64,000 bases of DNA from Pseudomonas sp. Teo4 (GCF_034387475.1 NZ_JAXCIL010000001.1:1116001-1180000); one strand, 5' to 3'. Shown: positions 16,057 to 25,201, counted from the first letter of the stretch. Program-made: numbers and translations. Notes: generated by a model from the sequence alone, not told the origin.

Positions 16057-17448
16057 ATGAGACCCTTCTGGCTGCAACAGGCCCTGGATTCGGAACAGGC
16101 CGCCGTGTGCCCGCCACTGCAAGGCGATGCCCGTTGCGATGTGTGCATCGTCGGCGGTGGCTACACCGGGCTGTGGACTGCGCTGATGCTCAAGGAGGCC
16201 GTGCCGGCACTGGATGTGTTGCTGATCGAGGCAGACATCTGCGGTGCCGGTGCCAGTGGGCGCAACGGCGGTTGCGCACTGTCCTGGTCGGCCAAGTACT
16301 TCACCCTGGAGCGGCTGTTCGGGGTGGCCGAGGCGGTGCGCCTGGTGCGCGAGTCGGAACGCAGCATCGGTGCCATCGGCGCGTTCTGCGCCGAGAATGG
16401 CATCGACTGCGACTACCGTCTGGACGGCACGCTGTACACCGCCACCAACCAGGCTCAGGTCGGCGCCACCGATGCGGTGATCGCGGCGCTGGAGCAGAAG
16501 GGGGTCAATTCATTCCAGCGCCTGCCTCTGGATGAGGTGCAGCGCCTGGCAGGTTCCGCGCGACACCTCGAAGGCTGGTTCTCGCCGGCCGCCGCCACCG
16601 TGCAGCCGGGCCAGCTGGTGCGCGGTTTGCGCCGGGTGGCCCTGCAGCGCGGGGTGCGGATCCATGAGGGCACGGCCATGACCGGCCTCGAACACGGCGC
16701 CCAGGTACAGGTGCGCACTGCCCAAGGCACGGTACGCGCCGACCGCGTGGTGCTCGGCCTCAATGCCTGGATGGCGCGCGCATTCCCGCAGTTCGAGCGT
16801 AGTGTGGCCATCGTTTCGAGCGATATGGTGATTACCGAGCCTTGTCCCGATCTGCTTCGCGATATTGGCTTGGATAACGGCATCAGCGTGCTCGATTCGC
16901 GCATTTTCGTGCATTACTACCACAACACTTCCGATGGCCGGCTGATGCTCGGTAAAGGAGGCAACACATTCGCCTATGGTGGCCGCATGTTGCCAGTGTT
17001 CGACCAACCGTCGCCCTACCGGCCACTGCTGCGCGAAAGCCTGGGCGAGTTCTTCCCGGCGCTGGCCGAGGTGCCGCTGGCGGCCAGCTGGAACGGGCCG
17101 TCGGACCGTTCGGTGACGGGCCTACCGTTCTTTGGGCGGTTGGACGGGCAGGGCAACGTGTTCTACGGCTTTGGCTATTCCGGCAGTGGCGTGGGGCCGT
17201 GTCACATGGGCGGGCAGATTCTCTCGTCGCTGGCGCTGGGGATGGACAACCCGTGGACCCGCTCGCCGCTGGTCAAGGGGCCGCTGGGGCTGTTCCCGCC
17301 GGAGCCAATTCGTTACTTGGGGTCGCTGATGGTGCGCAACGCCATCCGTCGCAAGGAGCGCGCCGAGGACCGTGGTGTGCGGCCACGGCGGCTGGATGAG
17401 CGGCTGGCACGGTTTGCAGCGGCGGCGGGGAAGGCCGACAAAGCATGA
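16057..17448 (+). CDS. FAD-dependent amine oxidoreductase, aminophosphonate-oxidoreductase-like
   Basis: A 463-residue DAO-family flavoprotein beginning MRPFWLQQALDSE. The dinucleotide-binding motif is CDVCIVGGGYTGLWTALML (about 26-44), then GAGASGRNGGCALSWSAKY, and a late GFGYSGSGVGPCHMGG motif near the flavin. The sequence and neighbours recall the 'putative aminophosphonate oxidoreductase' family (TIGR03329), which acts on 2-aminoethylphosphonate derivatives such as N-methyl-AEP. It follows the OPA transporter gene with 13 bp between them and has GAAGGAAAG as RBS. No phnW, phnX or phnA is in the window. Other secondary amines are possible substrates. Confidence 0.75.
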   Translation: MRPFWLQQALDSEQAAVCPPLQGDARCDVCIVGGGYTGLWTALMLKEAVPALDVLLIEADICGAGASGRNGGCALSWSAKYFTLERLFGVAEAVRLVRESERSIGAIGAFCAENGIDCDYRLDGTLYTATNQAQVGATDAVIAALEQKGVNSFQRLPLDEVQRLAGSARHLEGWFSPAAATVQPGQLVRGLRRVALQRGVRIHEGTAMTGLEHGAQVQVRTAQGTVRADRVVLGLNAWMARAFPQFERSVAIVSSDMVITEPCPDLLRDIGLDNGISVLDSRIFVHYYHNTSDGRLMLGKGGNTFAYGGRMLPVFDQPSPYRPLLRESLGEFFPALAEVPLAASWNGPSDRSVTGLPFFGRLDGQGNVFYGFGYSGSGVGPCHMGGQILSSLALGMDNPWTRSPLVKGPLGLFPPEPIRYLGSLMVRNAIRRKERAEDRGVRPRRLDERLARFAAAAGKADKA

Positions 17449-17543
17449 GATTACTTGTCGATACACGGCTTGAGGGCGTATAAACTGCACCCACTTTTGG
17501 CCGGTCGCTTCCTGAACCGGCCGCTGAAACAAAGAGAGTCGAC

Positions 17544-18254
17544 ATGGGCGCACAGTGGAAAGCCAAACATAAAGAAGCCGCGGCCAACGCCAAAGGCAAG
17601 GTCATGGGCAAGCTGTCCAAAGAGATCCAGATCGCCGCCAAGTCCGGCGCCGACCCTGACATGAACCCGCGCCTGCGCCTGGCCATCGAACAGGCCAAGA
17701 AAGCCTCGATGACCCGTGAAACCCTGGAGCGGGCGATTCGCAAGGGCGCCGGGCTCGATGGCGATACCGTGCAGTACCAGGCGGTGAGCTACGAGGGCTT
17801 CGCGCCTCACCAGGTGCCGCTGATCGTCGAGTGCCTGACCGACAACGTCAACCGCACCGTTGCCCAGATTCGCGTGCTGTTCCGCAAGGGCCAGCTGGGT
17901 GCCAGCGGTTCGGTGGCCTGGGACTTCAACCACGTCGGCCTGATCGAGGCTACCCCGAGTGGTGATGCCGACCCGGAAATGGCGGCCATCGAAGCCGGCG
18001 CCCAGGACTTCGAAGAAGGCGAAGAAGAGGGTTCGACCCTGTTCATCACCGACACCACCGACCTGGATGCCGTGCAGAAGGCCCTGCCAGACCACGGTTT
18101 CACCGTGACCTCGGCGAAAATCGGCTATACCCCGAAGAACCCGGTAAGCGCTGCCAGCCTGAGCGCTGAAGCCCTGGCCGAGGTCGAAGCGTTCCTTGAG
18201 GCGATCGACGAAAACGACGACGTACAGAACGTCTACGTTGGCCTGACTGCTTAA
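17544..18254 (+). CDS. YebC/PmpR-family protein (YeeN type)
   Basis: A 236-residue YebC-family protein. It opens [28 protein letters not shown], has the [30 protein letters not shown] segment, and an acidic loop around residue 155. YebC-type proteins bind DNA or the ribosome; recent work links YebC to translation of proline-rich stretches, and PmpR to quorum-sensing control. The YeeN-like start (MGAQWKAK rather than MAGHSKW) marks it as the second paralogue. It stands alone with AAAGAGAG as RBS. Confidence 0.9.
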   Translation: MGAQWKAKHKEAAANAKGKVMGKLSKEIQIAAKSGADPDMNPRLRLAIEQAKKASMTRETLERAIRKGAGLDGDTVQYQAVSYEGFAPHQVPLIVECLTDNVNRTVAQIRVLFRKGQLGASGSVAWDFNHVGLIEATPSGDADPEMAAIEAGAQDFEEGEEEGSTLFITDTTDLDAVQKALPDHGFTVTSAKIGYTPKNPVSAASLSAEALAEVEAFLEAIDENDDVQNVYVGLTA

Positions 18255-18279
18255 ACGCTGGGGCCGCTTTGCGGCCTTT

Positions 18280-18400
18280 CGCAGGCTTCGCCAGCTCCCA
18301 CACACCTGAACTGCCCCAAGAAGTTGGACACAAATCCAGCCCTTGGGGACAGTCCACACCCTCTAGGTTCGGACGCCGGTGGGAGCTGGCGCAGCCTGCG
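18280..18400. repeat. Inverted REP-like pair (cgccagctcccac type)
   Basis: The two arms, 18280-18301 and 18379-18400, are inverted copies differing at about one position (core cgcaggcttcgccagctcccac). The core is shared with the repeats at 45191-45311 and with the inner part of the long palindrome at 61701-61954. A short IS-like remnant lies between the arms. Confidence 0.85.
18307..18355. mobile_element. Probable IS3-family end-to-end remnant
   Basis: TGAACTGCCCCAAG (18307-18320) faces CTTGGGGACAGTCCA (18341-18355 region), imperfect terminal inverted repeats enclosing only ~20 bp that begin AAGTTGGACAC. This resembles the tips of IS3-family elements, which often read TGxACTGxCCCC...AGTTGGACA. 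I infer an internally deleted remnant; there is no transposase. Confidence 0.5.
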
Positions 18401-18442
18401 ATCGAGGGCAAAGCCCTCGCCAGCGTCTCGGAGCCGATACCG

Positions 18443-19387
18443 ATGAACCCCACCTTCGCCTCCCTCAGCCTTGCCCACCTGCGCACCCTCGACTGCCTGC
18501 TGCAGCTCAAGAACCTCAGCCACGCGGCCGAGCGCCTGGGTGTCAGCCAGTCAGCCCTGAGCCGTCAATTGGCCCATCTGCGCGAGGCCTTCGACGACCC
18601 GCTGTTGGTGCGCCAAGGCCGTGGCTATGTGCTCAGCGAACACGCCGAAGCATTGGTCGAGCCCTTGCGCCAGGTGCTGGAAGAGCTTCAGGCCTTGCGC
18701 CAGCCCGCCACCTTCGACCCAGCCCGCTGTGAACGCCGCTTCTGCCTGGCTGCCTCCGATTACGTCGCCGAGCACATGCTGCCCTTGCTGGTGGCAGCGC
18801 TGGAGCACGAAGCCCCCGGCGTGACCCTGGAGTACCGCACCTGGAAGGCCGGCCAGTACGCGCTGCTGGCCAGTGGTGAAATCGACCTGGCCACCACCTT
18901 GTTCGACGAGTCTCCGCCCAACCTGCACGGCCGCCTGTTGGGCGAGGACCGTGCGGTATGCCTGATGCGCCAGGACCATCCGTTGGCTGCATTGGAAACA
19001 CTGAGCCAGGACGACTACCTGGCGTTCAAACATGTGCGTATCTCCGGTGGCGGCGATAAGGACAGCTTCATCGATCGCCACCTGCGCGCCCAAGGCCTGC
19101 AGCGGCGGGTTGGTCTTGAGGTGCCGTTTTTCTCCGCCACCGTGCAGGTGGTTGGCAACAGCCAGGCCGTGGCGACTGTCCCTGAGCACATTGCCCGCCA
19201 ATTGTGCCGGCTGCACGCGCTGGTGTGGCGGCCGTTGGGCTTTATCGAGCACACCCAGCGCTATTGGGTGGTGTGGCATCAGCGCCTGCAGGCGTCGGCC
19301 GAGCACCGCTGGTTGCGCAACCGGGTATTCGAGCTGTGGCGGCAATCGCAGTTCGGTGTGCAGGGCGGGCATGCGCCTTTGCCATAG
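18443..19387 (+). CDS. LysR-family regulator
   Basis: A 314-residue LysR protein starting MNPTFASLSLAHLRTLDCLL. The HTH covers about residues 10-65 (NLSHAAERLGVSQSALSRQLAHLREAFDDPLLVRQGRGYVL), typical of the NodD/NahR-like branch, followed by an effector domain. The ATG at 18443 is preferred because upstream in-frame DNA is REP/IS material. It is followed in the same direction by the aromatic amino-acid decarboxylase gene, about 200 bp away across a REP doublet. It is a plausible but not certain regulator of that gene. Confidence 0.87.
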   Translation: MNPTFASLSLAHLRTLDCLLQLKNLSHAAERLGVSQSALSRQLAHLREAFDDPLLVRQGRGYVLSEHAEALVEPLRQVLEELQALRQPATFDPARCERRFCLAASDYVAEHMLPLLVAALEHEAPGVTLEYRTWKAGQYALLASGEIDLATTLFDESPPNLHGRLLGEDRAVCLMRQDHPLAALETLSQDDYLAFKHVRISGGGDKDSFIDRHLRAQGLQRRVGLEVPFFSATVQVVGNSQAVATVPEHIARQLCRLHALVWRPLGFIEHTQRYWVVWHQRLQASAEHRWLRNRVFELWRQSQFGVQGGHAPLP

Positions 19388-19454
19388 GAGGTATGCGCGA
19401 AGCGGGGTTATTCGCGCAGGCATAGGCGCCTAGACTGGGGGCATTGTGTTGCTA

Positions 19455-19559
19455 GTGCCGGCCCTTTCGCGGGCAAGCCCGCTCCCACAGGATCACCACA
19501 CATCATGAGAGCTGTGTTGTACCTGTGGGAGCGGGCTTGCCCGCGAAGAGGCCGGTACT
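19455..19559. repeat. REP doublet
   Basis: Two inverted REPs (19455-19490 and 19522-19559), core cgcgggcaagcccgctcccacag, in the 201-bp gap before the decarboxylase gene. Confidence 0.9.
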
Positions 19560-19588
19560 GGCGATAGACAACCCACAGGAGTGCGCAC

Positions 19589-21001
19589 GTGACCCCCGAA
19601 CAATTCCGCCAGTACGGCCACCAACTGATCGACCTGATCGCAGACTATCGCCAAGGCATCGCCGAGCGCCCGGTCATGGCACAGGTAGAGCCTGGCTACC
19701 TCAAGGCGTCGCTGCCCAGCGCCGCGCCCCAGCAAGCCGAGCCGTTCGAGGCGATTCTCGACGACGTCAACCAACTGGTCATGCCTGGCCTGTCGCACTG
19801 GCAGCACCCGAATTTCTACGGCTACTTCCCGTCCAACGGCACGCTGTCATCGGTACTGGGCGATTTCCTCAGCACTGGTCTGGGCGTCCTGGGCCTGTCA
19901 TGGCAATCCAGCCCAGCACTGAGCGAGCTGGAAGAAACCACCCTGGATTGGCTGCGCCAGCTGTTGGGTCTGTCGGACCAATGGAGCGGGGTGATCCAGG
20001 ACACCGCATCGACCAGTACCCTGGTGGCGTTGATCTGCGCCCGCGAACGGGCCACCGATTACGCCCTGGTCCGAGGCGGCCTGCAGGCCGAAGCGAAACC
20101 GCTGATCGTCTATGTCAGCGCCCACGCCCACAGCTCGGTGGACAAGGCCGCGCTGCTGGCAGGTTTCGGACGCGACAACATTCGCCTGATCGCCGTTGAC
20201 GAGCAGTTCGCCATGCGCCCCGAGGCGCTGCGTGCGGCCATCGAGCAAGACCTGGCGGCCGGCAACCAGCCCTGCGCGGTCGTCGCTACCACCGGCACTA
20301 CCGCCACCACCGCACTCGACCCGCTACGCCCGATCGGCGAGGTGGCCCAGGCGCACGGCCTGTGGCTGCACGTCGATTCGGCCATGGCCGGTTCGGCGAT
20401 GATCCTCCCGGAATGCCGCTGGATGTGGGATGGCATCGAGCTGGCCGATTCGGTGGTGGTCAATGCCCACAAGTGGCTGGGCGTGGCCTTCGATTGTTCG
20501 ATCTACTACGTGCGTGACCCGCAGCACCTGATCCGGGTAATGAGCACCAACCCCAGCTACCTGCAGTCGGCGGTGGATGGCGAAGTGAAGAATCTGCGCG
20601 ACTGGGGCATTCCGCTTGGCCGCCGTTTCCGTGCCTTGAAGCTGTGGTTCATGCTGCGCAGCGAAGGGGTAGAAGCCCTGCAGCAACGTCTGCGTCGGGA
20701 CCTGGACAATGCCCGCTGGCTGGCCGAGCAGGTGGAGGCAATGGCGGAGTGGGAGCTGTTGGCACCGGTGCAATTGCAGACGCTGTGCATCCGCCATCGG
20801 CCGGCAGGGTTGGAAGGTGAGGCGCTGGATGCCCATACCAGAAGCTGGGCTGAGCGGCTCAATGGTTCCGGGGATGCTTACGTGACACCTGCCACGCTGG
20901 ATGGGCGCTGGATGGTGCGGGTATCGGTGGGGGCGCTGCCGACCGAGCGTGAGCATGTCGAGCAGTTGTGGGGGCGCTTGCAGGAAATCGTCAACGGCTG
21001 A
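19589..21001 (+). CDS. ddc: PLP-dependent aromatic L-amino-acid decarboxylase (DOPA decarboxylase-like)
   Basis: A 470-residue group II decarboxylase. The PLP lysine is about Lys295 in NAHKWLGV; the substrate/PLP stretch HWQHPNFYGYFPS and the DSAMAGSAMILPECR segment match aromatic amino-acid decarboxylases. P. putida has a characterised enzyme of this type that is highly selective for L-DOPA, and gene order with the neighbouring LysR, MFS and QuiC1 genes agrees with my memory of that locus. The start is GTG at 19589 with AGGAG eight bases upstream. Its product would be dopamine or a related arylethylamine. Predicted cytoplasmic homodimer. Confidence 0.88.
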   Translation: MTPEQFRQYGHQLIDLIADYRQGIAERPVMAQVEPGYLKASLPSAAPQQAEPFEAILDDVNQLVMPGLSHWQHPNFYGYFPSNGTLSSVLGDFLSTGLGVLGLSWQSSPALSELEETTLDWLRQLLGLSDQWSGVIQDTASTSTLVALICARERATDYALVRGGLQAEAKPLIVYVSAHAHSSVDKAALLAGFGRDNIRLIAVDEQFAMRPEALRAAIEQDLAAGNQPCAVVATTGTTATTALDPLRPIGEVAQAHGLWLHVDSAMAGSAMILPECRWMWDGIELADSVVVNAHKWLGVAFDCSIYYVRDPQHLIRVMSTNPSYLQSAVDGEVKNLRDWGIPLGRRFRALKLWFMLRSEGVEALQQRLRRDLDNARWLAEQVEAMAEWELLAPVQLQTLCIRHRPAGLEGEALDAHTRSWAERLNGSGDAYVTPATLDGRWMVRVSVGALPTEREHVEQLWGRLQEIVNG

Positions 21002-21008
21002 AAAAGCT

Positions 21009-21029
21009 GGGGGCCGCTAAGCGGCCCCC
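21009..21029 (-). terminator. Strong stem-loop terminator between convergent genes
   Basis: GGGGGCCGC-TAA-GCGGCCCCC forms a 9-bp perfect stem with a 3-nt loop. On the minus strand it is followed by AGCTTTTTC, so it chiefly ends the MFS transcript and may also act on ddc. Confidence 0.85.
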
Positions 21030-21036
21030 TTGTGTA

Positions 21037-22410
21037 TCAGTGACCTACTGCCTGAAAGCTGCCTTTGCGGCTGGCCTCGTAGGCTTCTTTTTCCATCGGT
21101 TTGGCCTGTGGGTTACCCAGGTCTTCCATGGCCAGGCGATGGGTCTCCGGTGCCAGGTAGGCGGCGAAGGCGCATACGCAGGTGATGAAGAACGCCAGCC
21201 CGCCGATCACCAGTGGGATGTTGTCCGAACCTGGTGGGGCAACGAAGGCGAACAGCGCAGGCAGCATGGCGGTGAGCATGGTGCCGATGTTCTGTGCGAT
21301 GGCCATGGCCGACACACGGTAGCGGGTTTGGAACAGCTCTGGGTAGAAGCTTGGGAACACTGCGTTGTAGCCCTGGTACACCAGGCCCCACATCACGATC
21401 GAGGCGGCGAAGGCCAGCGGTACGTTCTGGATGCTGATCGCGTAGAGGTAGACGAAGGCCAGCAGACCCGAGCCCAGGCAACCGGTAATCATTGTCGGGC
21501 GGCGGCCGATCTTGTCCGACAGGTTACCCACGAACGGAATCACCAGCACCGCAACGATGTTGCCCACCACCGGAATCCACAGGTACACGCTCTTGTCGAA
21601 GCCGATGCCGTAGGCCGGTTGTACTGCGTAGGCCGCACCGAAGATGGTGGCCACCACCGGGATCACGTTCATCAGCGCCATGAACATCACCAGCACCATG
21701 TGCTTCCAGCTGTGACGGAACGCTTCGCTGATGGGCGACTTGGCGACTTTGTCCTGCTTCTCTTCTTTGACGAAGGCCGGGGTCTCATGCACTTCCTTAC
21801 GGATGATGAAGCCTGCCACCAAGACAAATGCGCTCATCAGGAACGGAATACGCCAGCCCCAGTCGTTGAAGGCTTCGCTAGGCATGAAGTAGGCCAGTGG
21901 CAGGAATACCGCCGCCGCCATCACCTGGCCAGCCTGTACGCCCTGCAAGGTGTAGCTGGCGTAGTAGCCACGCCGGCCGAACGGTGCGTGCTCCATGATC
22001 ATCGAGCTGGCACCGGAAATCTCGCCGGCCACGGCAAAGCCCTGCACCAGGCGCAGCAGCACCAGCAGCGCCGGAGCCAGCAGGCCGATGTCGTGGTAGG
22101 TGGGCAGCAGGCCCACGGCCATGGTCGACAGACCCATCAGGAACATGCACAGCAGCAGTACGTTCTTGCGACCGCGGGTGTCACCCCAGTGGCCGAGCAC
22201 GAAGGCGCCGACCGGGCGGGCCAGGTAGCCGACACCGTAGGTGGCCAGCGAGGCGATGATGGCCATTTTCGGGTCGGTATTGGGGAAGAAGATCTGCGGG
22301 AAAATCAACGCCGCAGCCTGGGCGTAGATGAAAAAGTCGTAGTACTCGAGTGCCGAGCCGATCCATCCGCTGGCGGTCGCCTTTTTGGCTTGAGAGCTGG
22401 AGTGGGCCAT
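21037..22410 (-). CDS. MFS transporter, metabolite:H+ symporter (MHS) family
   Basis: A 457-residue, 12-TM MHS-type carrier. The N-terminus WIGSALEYYDFFIYAQAAALIFPQIFFP is typical of ShiA/ProP/KgtP relatives, and loop 2-3 reads GHWGDTRGRKNVLLL. It lies divergent from quiC1 with a ~510-bp gap, which suggests uptake of shikimate, dehydroshikimate or a related hydroaromatic acid. The C-terminus is soluble (AMEDLGNPQAKPMEKEAYEASRKG). Its transcript ends at the strong hairpin at 21009-21029. Confidence 0.85.
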   Translation of the reverse strand: MAHSSSQAKKATASGWIGSALEYYDFFIYAQAAALIFPQIFFPNTDPKMAIIASLATYGVGYLARPVGAFVLGHWGDTRGRKNVLLLCMFLMGLSTMAVGLLPTYHDIGLLAPALLVLLRLVQGFAVAGEISGASSMIMEHAPFGRRGYYASYTLQGVQAGQVMAAAVFLPLAYFMPSEAFNDWGWRIPFLMSAFVLVAGFIIRKEVHETPAFVKEEKQDKVAKSPISEAFRHSWKHMVLVMFMALMNVIPVVATIFGAAYAVQPAYGIGFDKSVYLWIPVVGNIVAVLVIPFVGNLSDKIGRRPTMITGCLGSGLLAFVYLYAISIQNVPLAFAASIVMWGLVYQGYNAVFPSFYPELFQTRYRVSAMAIAQNIGTMLTAMLPALFAFVAPPGSDNIPLVIGGLAFFITCVCAFAAYLAPETHRLAMEDLGNPQAKPMEKEAYEASRKGSFQAVGH

Positions 22411-22922
22411 CGTTGTCTCCGTTGTTCTTGTTGGTTACCGCACGGCTGGCAGCGTTCGCGAGGCGACGATGAGGCCAGAGGGTGCGATCGATATCGGGAG
22501 TAGGGGGCGTTGCTAAATGGCGAGCAATCGCAAACGGGGCGTGCGAAGGGAGAACGAGCGAGCAGGTGCGGATCGCAAGGCGACTGGAGTGTGCATAGGT
22601 CGGTACCCGGTTTATTGAACTTATTATGTGGTGACGCTGGGCGCTTCGGCGCAGGTTCCGTCGAGTGACCTTCTGGGCAGAATCGGGTCGTCGGTGTGCC
22701 TGCGTCTGGGGTTCATAGTTGCCCACGGGTTGGCATTTGATCAATTCGCCAAAACCGGTTTTGTTCGGTAATCGAACGCAAAACTAACCATTTCGTACAA
22801 ACTGATTGCTGACAGGACTTTACCTGCGAATAATTGATCGTGCCAGAAACCTGTTCGGGGTTTCGGCATCGTCGTCCTCCGCGCAGGCCCCGCGCCGCGC
22901 TCCAATAACAAGGTACTCCAGC
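22411..22922. other. Divergent regulatory region between the MFS gene and quiC1
   Basis: 512 bp without a convincing gene. Open frames here are short and lack coding bias. It holds both promoters. The clearest signal is the PcaR-like palindrome at 22763-22777, about 145 bp upstream of quiC1. Confidence 0.6.
22763..22777. promoter_or_regulatory. PcaR-like (IclR-family) operator
   Basis: GTTCGGTAATCGAAC has perfect 5-bp arms and differs at two of 15 positions from the PcaR site I recall for P. putida pca genes (GTTCGATAATCGCAC). It is flanked by TTTT and AAAA. It could instead be the site of the neighbouring TetR regulator. Confidence 0.5.
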
Positions 22923-24830
22923 ATGCAGCGTTCGATAGCCACCGTGTCCTTGAGCGGCACCCTGCCGGAAAAGCTCGAAGCCATCGCCGCCGCCGGTTTT
23001 GACGGCGTTGAGATCTTCGAGAACGATCTGCTCTATTACGCCGGTAGCCCCCGCGAAGTTCGGCAGATGTGCGCCGATTTAGGAATAGCCATCACGCTGT
23101 TCCAGCCTTTCCGTGATTTCGAAGGCTGCCGCCGTGACCGACTGCAGAAGAACATCGACCGGGCCGAGCGCAAATTCGACCTGATGCAAGAGCTGGGCAC
23201 CGACCTGGTGCTGGTGTGCAGCAACGTCCAGGCCGATGCCCTGGGTGAAGAGCAGCTGCTGGTGGATGACCTGCGCCTGCTGGCCGAGCATGCTGGCAAG
23301 CGCGGCCTGCGCATCGGCTACGAAGCCCTGGCGTGGGGCCGCCATGTGAACACCTACCAGCAGGTCTGGAACCTGGTGCGTCAGGCCGACCACCCGGCGC
23401 TGGGCGTGATCCTCGACAGCTTCCACACCCTGTCGCTCAAGGGCGACCCGGCGGCGATTCGCGATATTCCTGGCGACAAGATCTTCTTCGTGCAGATGGC
23501 CGATGCGCCGATCCTGGCCATGGATGTGCTGGAGTGGAGCCGCCATTTCCGCTGCTTCCCGGGGCAGGGCGAAATGGACCTGGCGGGCTTCCTTGCACCG
23601 ATTCTGGCCACCGGCTATCGCGGCCCCTTGTCGCTGGAGATTTTCAACGACGGTTTCCGCGCAGCGCCACCCCGGCAGAATGCCGCCGATGGCCTGCGTT
23701 CGCTGCTGTACCTCGAAGAACAGACTCGCCTGCGCCTGGAGCAAGAGGCCACGCCCATCGAACCAGGCGTGCTGTTCGCGCCGCCAGCGGCCAGCGCCTA
23801 CGACGGTGTGGAGTTCCTTGAGTTCGCGGTGGACGAGGCCGTCGGTGCGCGCCTGGGCGGCTGGCTCAAGCGCCTGGGCTTCGCCGAGGCTGGTCAGCAC
23901 CGCAGCAAGGACGTGCGCCTGCTGCGCCAGGGCGATATCAACATCGTGCTGAACGCCGAGCCGTACTCGTTCGGCCACAACTTCTTCGAGGCCCATGGCC
24001 CATCGCTGTGCGCCACGGCACTGCGGGTCAAGGACCAGCAGGCGGCGCTGCAGCGAGCCACGGACTTCCGCGGCCAACCGTTCCGCGGCCTGGTCGGCCC
24101 TAACGAATGCGAAGTGCCGGCAGTGCGCGCGCCGGATGGCAGCCTGATCTACCTGGTGGAGCAGGGGCGTGAAGGTCGTTCGCTTTACGACACCGACTTC
24201 TCCCTGGACCCCAACGCCACCGCCAGCGGTGGCCTGCGCCGCATCGACCACATGGCCTTGGCCCTGCCGGCCGAGTCGCTGGACAGCTGGGTGCTGTTCT
24301 ACAAGAGCCTGTTCGATTTCGCCGCCGATGACGAAGTGGTGTTGCCCGACCCCTATGGCCTGGTAAAGAGCCGCGCCCTGCGCAGCCAGTGCGGTAACTT
24401 GCGTCTGCCGCTGAACATTTCGGAAAACCGCAACACTGCCATCGCCCATGCGCTGTCCAGCTATCGTGGCTCGGGTGTGCACCACATCGCCTTCGATTGT
24501 GATGACATCTTCCGCGAAGTAGCCAGGGCCAAGGAGGCTGGCGTGCCACTGCTGGAGATTCCGCTGAACTACTACGACGACCTGGCGGCGCGCTTCGATT
24601 TCGATGACGAGTTCCTCAGCGAGCTGGCGTACTACAACGTGCTGTACGACCGCGATGCCCAGGGCGGCGAGCTGTTCCACGTCTATACCGAGGCATTCGA
24701 GGAGCGCTTCTTCTTCGAAATCATCCAGCGCAAGGGCGGCTATGCCGGTTATGGCGCGGCCAACGTCGCGGTGCGTCTGGCGGCGATGGCCAAGCGACGC
24801 AGCGGCGCGGCGCGCAAGCCGGTGTTGTAA
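22923..24830 (+). CDS. quiC1: 3-Dehydroshikimate dehydratase, fused sugar-isomerase-like and HPPD-like protein
   Basis: A 635-residue fusion starting MQRSIATVSLSG. Residues 1-~290 form a TIM-barrel AP-endonuclease-2/AsbF-like dehydratase with metal-binding candidates in GYEALAWG, VILDSFHTL and LEIFNDGF. Residues ~300-630 form a VOC/HPPD-like module with the expected His, His, Glu pattern (RIDHMALALP, GVHHIAFDC, FFFEIIQR). This is the QuiC1 architecture known in P. putida, which converts 3-dehydroshikimate to protocatechuate for the beta-ketoadipate pathway. The ATG at 22923 is preferred over the upstream in-frame codon at 22806, whose extra 39 residues look non-conserved. A TetR gene follows in the same direction. 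Confidence 0.92.
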   Translation: MQRSIATVSLSGTLPEKLEAIAAAGFDGVEIFENDLLYYAGSPREVRQMCADLGIAITLFQPFRDFEGCRRDRLQKNIDRAERKFDLMQELGTDLVLVCSNVQADALGEEQLLVDDLRLLAEHAGKRGLRIGYEALAWGRHVNTYQQVWNLVRQADHPALGVILDSFHTLSLKGDPAAIRDIPGDKIFFVQMADAPILAMDVLEWSRHFRCFPGQGEMDLAGFLAPILATGYRGPLSLEIFNDGFRAAPPRQNAADGLRSLLYLEEQTRLRLEQEATPIEPGVLFAPPAASAYDGVEFLEFAVDEAVGARLGGWLKRLGFAEAGQHRSKDVRLLRQGDINIVLNAEPYSFGHNFFEAHGPSLCATALRVKDQQAALQRATDFRGQPFRGLVGPNECEVPAVRAPDGSLIYLVEQGREGRSLYDTDFSLDPNATASGGLRRIDHMALALPAESLDSWVLFYKSLFDFAADDEVVLPDPYGLVKSRALRSQCGNLRLPLNISENRNTAIAHALSSYRGSGVHHIAFDCDDIFREVARAKEAGVPLLEIPLNYYDDLAARFDFDDEFLSELAYYNVLYDRDAQGGELFHVYTEAFEERFFFEIIQRKGGYAGYGAANVAVRLAAMAKRRSGAARKPVL

Positions 24831-24865
24831 GCGAGGCGGGAGCAGGCTTTAGGGTTTGTAGGGCT

Positions 24866-25098
24866 TGTGAGATCGAGCGCCGCCCGCGCGGCGCATCGCG
24901 AGCAAGGCTCGCTCCTACGTTTGTTTACGGCCAATAACACCTGTGAGAGGCGCGCGCGACCGCCTTGTGTGTACGACTCGATATCAAGCCATGCGCCAAG
25001 GCGTTCGCGCGCAAATTTCACAGGCATAACTGGCCCGAAACAAACGTAGGAGCGAGCCTTGCTCGCGATGCGCCGCGCGGGCGGCGCTCGATCTCACA
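24866..25098. repeat. Long inverted-repeat element, copy A
   Basis: The arms 24866-24926 and 25038-25098 are 61-bp perfect reverse complements (starting tgtgagatcgagcgccgcc). The ~110-bp centre is itself an imperfect palindrome around atatc. Copies B and C are at 51737 and 61701. Together with short flanks it fills the 371-bp gap between quiC1 and the TetR gene; nothing else is seen there except the TetR promoter near 25100-25200. Confidence 0.95.
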
Positions 25099-25201
25099 GG
25101 CACCACAACCCCCGCGACGCTACCCGACCAACAGCGTGCTTCCCTGTATCGCCGAGGTCACGGATAATCCCCTCATTCCAATAAACAGCCTGTGAGTGGG
25201 T

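Noticed and set aside
20968..22503. Long plus-strand frame of 511 residues antisense to the MFS transporter
   Set aside because: Low-complexity His/Gln-rich translation typical of antisense high-GC DNA; the MFS protein is clearly real.
24866..25098. Long repeats considered as CRISPR or an intact IS
   Set aside because: They are inverted rather than direct repeats, with no spacers, cas genes or transposase.
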